Source: Monarcha castaneiventris obscurior
Taxonomy: Eukaryota > Chordata > Aves > Passeriformes > Monarchidae
DNA length: 64,000 nucleotides
NCBI GenBank assembly: GCA_026261815.1
Contig: JAMPIT010000417.1
Location: forward strand, 7,225,501 to 7,289,500
Direction of reading: 5' to 3'
The notes under the pieces were generated by a model. The model ran no database searches. It had not been told where the DNA came from and was given only the letters and a program-made list of their open reading frames with translations. Each line of letters starts with the position of its first letter. Within the stretch, counting starts at the first letter, position 1. Positions 51,501-60,500 of the stretch are shown here, one piece after another. Both the position numbers and the translations under genes were made by a program.

Positions 51501-54500
51501 AGAACTGTTAAAAATTTGCATTCCAGATCTGCCTGCACTAACATCCTTCATCTCTCCTTCCTTCTATTGTCCAGTGTATTGCAGTCCACAACTATCCTGA
51601 ATGATGTTGTATATACTACATATGAATTATTAATATTGTTGTTATTACTATTATTATAATAAACCACAAATAATTATTGTTTAATAAAAGCATGGGAGAT
51701 CAGACAGAGCTCAGGATCCATAAAAGATCACAGAGTTTCCCCTCTTACTTCTGCGCCATCAGATTCCTCTAATACAGATTGACATTTATTGTCACCAACA
51801 TCAGAAGTAAATTCCCTGGGTAACTACTCATGCTGTTTTCAGATTGATTCCCAGCTCATCATCACTCACCAGCACTGGCACATTAGCTGATAAATCAACT
51901 GACAAATGCCTGTGCATTTTGATATCACGCAGTAGAGTTGCCTTCTCAGGGCCTGCCAGGGGACTGGCCTGATGTATGATCCGTAGAGCCACTCGGTGCC
52001 ATTACTCCTTGCTTAACAATTCTCCCTCAACAATCCAAAAGGAAGGAGACCAGACTCCCTGACTGCTCATCCATCACGGAGGATGCTCACAGTGGGCTTG
52101 AAGCCTGTGTAAAGCACCATGTCAGCATCTCGTTTGGGAGCAGCTGCCACTCACAGATCATGAGATCCTTCTGTCTCCATGTCTTGCAGCAGACGCTTAA
52201 CTGCCGGCTGTGTGAGCCACAACAGAGCATGTCACTGCTTCTCATACATGAGAGGCTCAGAAACACAAAGGGAGGAAAAAAGAAGAAAAAGTAGGAAGGG
52301 GGAAGCACTGGCTAAGAAAAGGAGTGATGAGAGTGCAAATGAAAGAGAAGGAGGGAAGAAGGGGCACATTCAGGGAAGGGTGAGAGGTGCAGTGACAGAA
52401 AGATTTCCTTTCCTCCTGAAATGGCTTCCAGTCACTCTTCCCTTCTTACGGAGAGGGGAGAAAGGAGCCAAGAACTAATTGCAAACAGTTAGACACTAGC
52501 TAGACATGATGGGAAGAAATCCAGCAGTCAAGCCTCATTTCTTTCACGTGCTGGAAAAGAGAGAGGTGAAGTGAGCTGTTACCCCATGAATGACATGAGA
52601 ACTTGGACATGACCTTCAGGCAGTTGCCTGCACACCACAGCAGACACCACCTCTGAGACTCCACAAGAATAAACCCCTTGGAAAAAGGGACAGAAGAGGA
52701 GAGTCTTTTGGGAAGATGCTTTACCTGTGGCAGGGCTTGAACAACTGTATCCAGCAGCGCTCGCATGCCTGTGGCCATCTTCAGTAGCTTCAGGACTGCC
52801 ACAACAAGCACAAGAGAAGTGTCAGTCAGACTGAGCTCAGAGGCATCCTTTGTGTTACTTATTAATGACAGTAGAACAAGACAGATATCCTGTCTCCCCT
52901 TGCCCTAGAAAAATCGGACTTTTCCTCTCATTTCTCTTCTCCCTTTTGATTGTACAACCCCAGTTCCTTCTCCTCAAGTTCATATCCTTTTTACTAAATA
53001 CTCTGTTTCTGCCACCCATGCCTATGGGCTGCTTCTGCTTCACCCAGACACTCTTTTTCCCAGGAACATGTATCTTAATTGTCCTTTTGCTTTGATTTTT
53101 CCTTTCATCACTTTCTCTTCCTTCAGCCATCACTGTTATGCCATCTTGGCACATCTTGGCCACCACCAGGAAGATTCAGGCCCTTACCTGTGCAAATTTC
53201 AACCTGCTTGGTGGCCTCTTCTCCCCACACCACTACCATAGTTGCCCCATAAATGAGTAACAGAGAAAGTTCAGCTCCCACACGATCTGCCTACACTCCC
53301 AGTGCTTCGCCTCCCAGGCAACCAGAAAGCCTGAGCTTCTAGGGTGTCCTAGATCCTAGAATCTCTGCTGGGATGTGGTGAAGGACGCCCCAGAGGCTCC
53401 TTGATGGCTGGGGACAGGGCAAGCTCACGACTAGGGCCACTGCTCAATGAGTCATGGCACCAACTTGCAATCCAGGGCCACATACATCCCTGCTCTGGCC
53501 AGCGTCTCTCTCACCCCGGGCGATGCGCAGCACCCTCATGATCCGGATGATGGTGGGGTTAATAGGGAGAGCAGCGTTGATTTCAATCTCTTCCAATGTG
53601 ATGCCCATGACAGACAGCAGCACAATGGCCAGATCTAGCTGGTTCCACCTTTAGAAGAAAAATTGAGGAGAATAAATGAAGATAGAGTTTTCCATTTCCC
53701 TGAAAAATAAACGTAATTGTCTCCACTTCATCCTAAACATTTCCTTATGTATGAGTTCAAGGCCCCACTCTGAGTCAGCCTATATGGGCTTTTCCAGAGA
53801 AACAGAGATTCACTTTGCACACACCCTAAGCAGCCAGAGGCAAGCCAGCCTGATTTGAAAGCATGGAGCTGTGTTACTATGGCACTATGCTTTGACTAAT
53901 GGGCTCAGCTTTTTACGGCCTTACTACCTCGAATCAACTTTGCTATGTATGTTCTGCTTCAGCATGCTCACAGTTTGCCTCAAGGGCAGGAAAAAAATGT
54001 CTCTCTCTAACCTCATCTCCTTTGCTTTCTAGCCCAATGAGCAGACTCCAACCAAGAGGCAATTTTTGGACAACTCTTGCTATTGCCTAGGCATTTCAGC
54101 TTGTGGAGGATGAGGTTAGGTCCATGCTGTGCAAAACTGGAAGGCAGTCAGAGCACTCTGCCACCACTTCACAGTCCAGATAGGGCACCATCCTCAAACC
54201 TCCACCCTAAACCCAGCTGTCCCACAGCCACGGCTGACAACCCTCTGCTCACCTGTCTTTGAAGAATCGTCGCAGACCAAACGCCACCAGCTTGAGGACT
54301 GCCTCAAACACGAAGACAGTGGTGAACAGGTAGTTGCAGTACTTGAGGGCGGTCTCCAGGGACTGCCACAGAAAGAGAGGATAAAGAATTGAGGCAAAAG
54401 TAACATCAAAGATATAACCCCCCTGTACAGGGACTCTCCTAAGTGCCAGGTATTCATTGTGGGGTGCGGAACCTACCGCTGGTATTCATTGTGGGGTGGG

Positions 54501-57500
54501 GAAGCTGCCCCATGCTTCCTACCTACTTGAATGTGGAGGTTGCCTACCAAGGGCAACCACCAGCCAAGCCCCTCTGCCCCATGTTCTTCTCAGGATCAGT
54601 TCCAGTTCCTTTCTCCTGTACTGTTTAGCATAATAGGGAGGAGGAGGCTATTGCAAGAGAATCCACAAAATGCCACCAGGCTTTTCTTCTGCCAGTAGCC
54701 TGTGCCACCTGAATGACACCTTGTAAATGGCACTGGCATAGCTGTCAGCCAGGAGTGAAGCACAGAGGTTATGCTGGTTGTGGATTTGGGCCATCACTGA
54801 CAGGAGGAAACCCTGCTGTGCCTTGGTCTGGGGCCAGCACATCACACCTCTGAGCTGTTTGGCTTCTGGCTCTTTTACGTGCTGCCCCTTTGCCACCACC
54901 AAGGACCAGCGTGGGCAGCTTTTGGTGGCATTTTGTGCTGGAAGAGTTTGAAGTGCTTTGAGAAGATTGTTTAACAGAGCCTGACAGCAGGCTGTCTTGG
55001 CTGGAGCTGTGTTCCAGGGAAAGGAGCTGAAGAGTAAGGAAGAGAAGTGACTTGCTGAGGAACAAAGATCTGTTGTGAGGATGCCAACAGATGAAGGTTG
55101 AGAGTTCCTGAAACATAAAGCTGGGCACCATCTAGGGTAAGATGAAAGCTGGGCAGCTGGGCAAGGTGGGCAAGAAACAGAGGAGCCCAGCACTAGATTT
55201 GAATGCGGACAGACAGATTCAGCTCCTGATCAAAGCCTGAGCTACCTCAGACGATCTGTTCAGACACCAGAGCTGTCACCTAAACGAAGGGTCTCCTGAA
55301 GAGAGAACTGAAATGCCACTGGGCAGATGTCATGATGAATGCTTTGTCTACACATGGAGGCAGAAGGCTCCTTTGAGCTGTGCAGCATACATTTTTCCCA
55401 CCAAAAGCATCTACAGCTTTGCCAGGAACATTGAGAGGTACCCAAGCAAAGTGTAAAACTTATTTGGTCTCCAAGGTGCTGTATTTGGAATCACACCCTG
55501 CAGCTGAGAGAGGCCCTGCTCAGCACTTTGGCCCTGCAGCTTCTGTTATGAAGAAAAGGTGGCTTGGTAAAGACAGCCCATCCCATGACATACAACCAGC
55601 TACCCTGGTTCTCTCAGCTGAGGCTATATGGCAGGGGAATAGGGCTGACATTCAGAAATCTGATGCAAAGCCTGAAGCTCCCAGGACACTGCTGCTTCCA
55701 CCACTCCTATTGGGATCCAGGGGAACATAAAAAGCAGAGCAGGAAGCTAAATTTGGGTGACCCACATATCCACTTACTAATATAAAGCACAGAGACTTAA
55801 TTGCACCATGCTTTCTAGGGGCTTGACTCTTGCTCAGATACCTTCTCTCTAATGACTTTAATGGATAGCAAGTGTCTGAGTAGGAACTACCTTTCTGGAT
55901 ACACATGAAACTTTTCACACACATTTGCCTACTACAAAACTAACTCCTACAAAACTTTAACAGTAGTTTTTAGAGACACTCGGGTGTCCTACTTAGGCAG
56001 TGGTCACCAGCGAGCTGTGCCAAAGTAACAATGTCTAGAGGCAGGACTTTTCTCCACGATCTCACTCACCACAGGTTGGTTGTAGTGCTCCAAGGACATA
56101 GTGACCACGTTGAGGCAGATGATGAAAGTGATGAAGATGTCCAGATAGTGGCTGGTGCAGACCGAATGAATAAGGAGGCGTATGTGGCAGTAGGTAGCAT
56201 AGTACGGCAAACGCTGCGCCTCTTCAGTGGAAAGAGGGATATGGGCAGAGTTAGGAAGATATTAGAACAAAGAGAGAAATGGGTAAGAAACACTGAGGAG
56301 GGAGAAGGCATAAGGCTGGTGATAGGTGTTGAAGGAAAATGGAATGAAGTTGGGAGAGAGAAAAACCTAGAGAGAAAAGAATAGGTAAAGGACATAGGGA
56401 GGAGGGAAAAAAAATGAAGTGGGGGAAAATATGCAGGAAAAAAAGACAAAGAACAGAATACTAGAAAGAAAATCTGTTAGTCTGTGTTTGTGGGAATGGT
56501 GCTAAATCAGCATTTCATGTCTTGACAAATTAAGCTCACTTATGATAAAAGGGAGCAGATGGTTCAAGGAGAGGCCCTGAGGTGTCATGGGAGAGAAGGG
56601 GAAAACTGGAGCAGAGGAAGGGAAAGCATGCCCATAGGCTGTGAGTGGAAGTCTGGGTAGTAGGGATTTCCAGGGGCAAGTATGCTTTAGCAATTTTTAT
56701 CTAAAGGTAACACAAAACAGGACAGAAACACCAGGAACAGAGGGTTTCCTTTACCACAGAGGGTTTGGGATCCCAAGGAGTGACACTGCAACACTGGGGT
56801 CACTGAGACACAAAACACAGAGGTCTTCCTCTTTTTTTTTCTTTCCTCTTCTTTAAATTCGGGTTTAAACACAAAGAATGGTCTGTCCAGGTCTTTCTTC
56901 AGCCACCAGCTGAGCTGCAAGAAGCCCAGGTGGGGCTCTACCCCAAGTGCAGGAAGCGTTATCAATGTGTGCACGCCCCATGCCAGCAGTGCCTGTCAGC
57001 ATGTGCACAGGGGTGCTTTTGGTACATTGTCTCCTGAGGAATGGGGTGCTAAAACCCCTCCCCAGTGCCTTCCCTGGAGTCCCAGCAGACCTCCTCAGCC
57101 ACCCCTCTTCCCCAGACCGCCCCAGTGACGTGTGTGGTGACACAGCAGTGGTGCGGGGAGGAAGGCTGAGAGCATGGCCACGAGCAATGGATTTTGGAGA
57201 CCAGCCCATTGGGAAAGAAAAAGAAGAGGAAAAGGTTTTTCTCAGAAAACCTTGGCCTACGAACCAACCAAACACTTAGGCTGTGCCTTACTCCTTCGCT
57301 TCTTTTCCAGGCGTCGCAGGCGCTTCTCCTCCCGCCGGCGCGCCTCCTCAGCCTCCTGGTGCTGCCGGCACTTGTGGAAGTTCTCCACCACCACCCCCAC
57401 AAACATGTTGAGCACAAAGAAGCTGACGATGAGGAGAAAGGAGATGAAGTAGAGGAGCATCCAGGGGTTGTTGTTGGTCACTGGCTAGAGTGAAAAGAGA

Positions 57501-60500
57501 ATAGAGGCAGTCATTGTCCTAGCAGTAGAGGAATAGGGATGCAGTGGGCAGCAGCCCTACAGTTTTACAAGTAAAGCGAGTACCTTGCTTTACAAGCTAT
57601 TGAAATAACCATGTGTGGGCCAGGAGGGAGCCAGCATGCCCAGAAAGACACATGGCACTATTGCTTCTTCATTAGGAATTGATAAAGGCCCATTGACACT
57701 ACCACAGACACCCACAGCACAGCCACAGCTACACCTCCCTGCATGGATCAGACAAGACCATGGACCTGACCCCTTGCAAATAGGTGAGCAAAGGATTCAG
57801 AAGGGGCCTGGAAGGGACTCTTGGTTTGAAGGAGATAGCTGAAGCAGGACATTAAAGCACACTTCTGCCTTACTAGCACAAGGAAAATAAAAAAGGTCCT
57901 TTCACAAGAAAGTCCATGTACCTGCTGGTCAACAGCCACAGCATCTAGTCCATTATACATAATATTCACCCAGCCATCCTTGGAAGCCAGAACAAAGAGG
58001 GACATCAGAGCCTGCAACATATAAAGCAAAGCAGATGTGGAGCAGGTGCATCTGGCAGGCAGGAAAAAAAATATTGTGGGTTTATGCTCTAACACACACA
58101 GCACCAAAATACTCTTCCTGTGTCTCTGCACACATCAAAACCTGATCCTTCCCCCGTGGAGGACAGGGAGGGGGTGACAGGAAGCCTTGTGCAGCCAGAC
58201 CCACCAGAGGAGAGAGGTTGTGAAGAACATCTGCTTCATGGCAGGAGAAAAGAGAAAAATCAAGCTCTCTGCTGCCACCACTTTTCTTTCCCCCTCATCT
58301 CCTGTAAGTGTCAACCTGATACCAACCCACTAGTGACACAGTTCTGCATGGACACCCAGGCCAAATAACTGCTCCTTCTGGCCCAGGCATTGGCTTTCCA
58401 GGCACTGTATCTGTTCCCTGGGGAGGAGACAATCCCTGTGATGGGTTCCCATCAGAGGATGGGGCTGTGGGCAAACTCACCTGTCCCAGGTTGTCGAAGT
58501 TATACTTGTGGTGCACCCACTTGTAGTTGGCTGCCACGCAGTCAGACCGGTTGGTGATGTTCCTGATGTCGACCCCCAGGCAGTGGTAGAACTTGCCCTT
58601 GAAAAGCTGCAGGAGGGGAGTGACCCCATCAACCCCTTTCCCCACAGGCTTCCCCATGCTCCCTGGCATGTACAGAAGCTGCCAAGATGCTGCATGGCCT
58701 GCAAGACTGCGAGCCACATAGAGCATGACAAGGATGCCACCAACACAATGTAGAGCACAGGCTCAACCATTGCAAAGGAGCCAGGACCACCCTTGTAAGC
58801 TCACACTTGGCTTTTCAGCCTCCTCCATTGCCCCAGGCCAGCAGAGACTGTAAGCCCATCATCTGACAGCGCTTAAGGCAGCCTTTCGGGGTACAAAGGG
58901 AAAAAGTATCTTCTAATCAGTCCCCTAGAGTAATCTTCCCTCCCAGCTTCCCAGTTACTGAGAGTGCTGATGGGGAAAAAAAGATCTCATCTGAGGGTAA
59001 AGAACCAGAAAAAAACATCCTCTTCTTCTCATATATATTTTTTCACAAAGCTGCACTGCACTGCTGTGACTCTTCTGCCCAGGGCTCCTTTCCCCATATG
59101 GAAGGTACTGGATTGTGCATTTGTACAGATGCATCAGAGCAAACTAAGTATAGCGCATTCCCTGAGATGGAAGTAACGCCCACACCCTTGCTCCTCTGCA
59201 ATGCAACAGCCAAAAATAAAGAGGATTAAATAAAAAAATTAAAGAAGTTTGTGGGTGGATTTAGGGCTCAGAGTGAGGGGGAGAAAGAGAGCTGGCTGGA
59301 GGCAGGGTTCATGTGAACAGGCACTGAGCTGCTTGCCCTTGTGGGGTGACATGGATGTGTCCAGCAAGCCCTGTGCGGTACCAGCCCTGGTCTCTCCCAA
59401 TGACGCTGACCCAAACCCCAATGCAGCTGTGAGCATTAACTCCTGTCTCTCACATCCAGCAATGCCTGCACTTGCTGAGCACCTGTCTGTGCTTGCCAAA
59501 GGCTGTGTCATTATGGTGATGACTTGTGGAAGAGGGCAAATACAGAAAATTGACTGGCTTCCCTGTCTCTCCTGCTCTGCTTGGCTCCCTGTATCTGTTG
59601 CAGGACCTGGGGGTACAGGTGCCCGTGGCAATAGGGGTGGGGGCTCAAGGGCTGTTTGATGGACAGTAACAACCTACCTGCACACCCAGGATGCCAAAGA
59701 TGATGAAGAAAGCACAGCAGATGAGGACAATGTTTCCTATGGGCTTGAGGGAAGAAATGAGTGTCTCCACCACCAGCTTCAGGCCAGGGGCTCGACTGAT
59801 GACTCTGGAAGGGAAAGAAGAGGAAGGGTGACAGGGGACAGGGCAGGGGCGTTTGGCCTAAGCAAAACATTTTCAGCAGCAGCAGACCCCTATCTCCCTG
59901 TGCAGTGACCCCTCAGTGGAGATCACTCCCCTGTGATCAAAAAGCTTCCTCTCTGCCATGGATTTGTTGTCTGATGAGGTACCTCCAGCATCAGATCCAA
60001 ACGGCTAAGGGGCACCTCCCTGTGGCTTATTGCTTGTCAAAGCCCACACTTTGCCTGGCACAGCTGGACCTGACTCTGGGACCCTTGCTGGGGATAAGCA
60101 GTGGGAAGAGGGGGCCGAGCAGGGCTCAGTGGGGTCCTGACCGGAGGGGACGAAGGGTGCGCAGCAACCGGAGCACTCTCAGCACCCCCAGGATTTTGGC
60201 ACCGCCAGCAGAGGCCACTGAAACCACGATGTCAATGAGAGACACGAAGACCAAGAAGCCATCCAAGACGTTCCAGCTGCTGCGGAGGTAAGCCTGGTCC
60301 CCAAAATACAGGCCTAGAGAGACCACCTGGAAGAGAAGTGAGAGAAGAGGGGGTGAAATGGCTCCTCTCCATGTTACCTGCTAGAGGGCAACTATGGAGA
60401 GAATGGGAGGAGGAGGAATAGTTAACTCCTCATGACACTGAAGTGTCATCTCATAATCTTTTCCTTTCACCTGGATGGCTGTGAAGGAAAACATCTTTTT

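Noticed and set aside
54648..55193. Minus-strand frame of 181 codons inside the I-J intron
   Set aside because: Exons I and J join in frame with conserved residues (QPV-SLETALK); an inserted exon would disrupt IVS1-S2 and no conserved content is seen.
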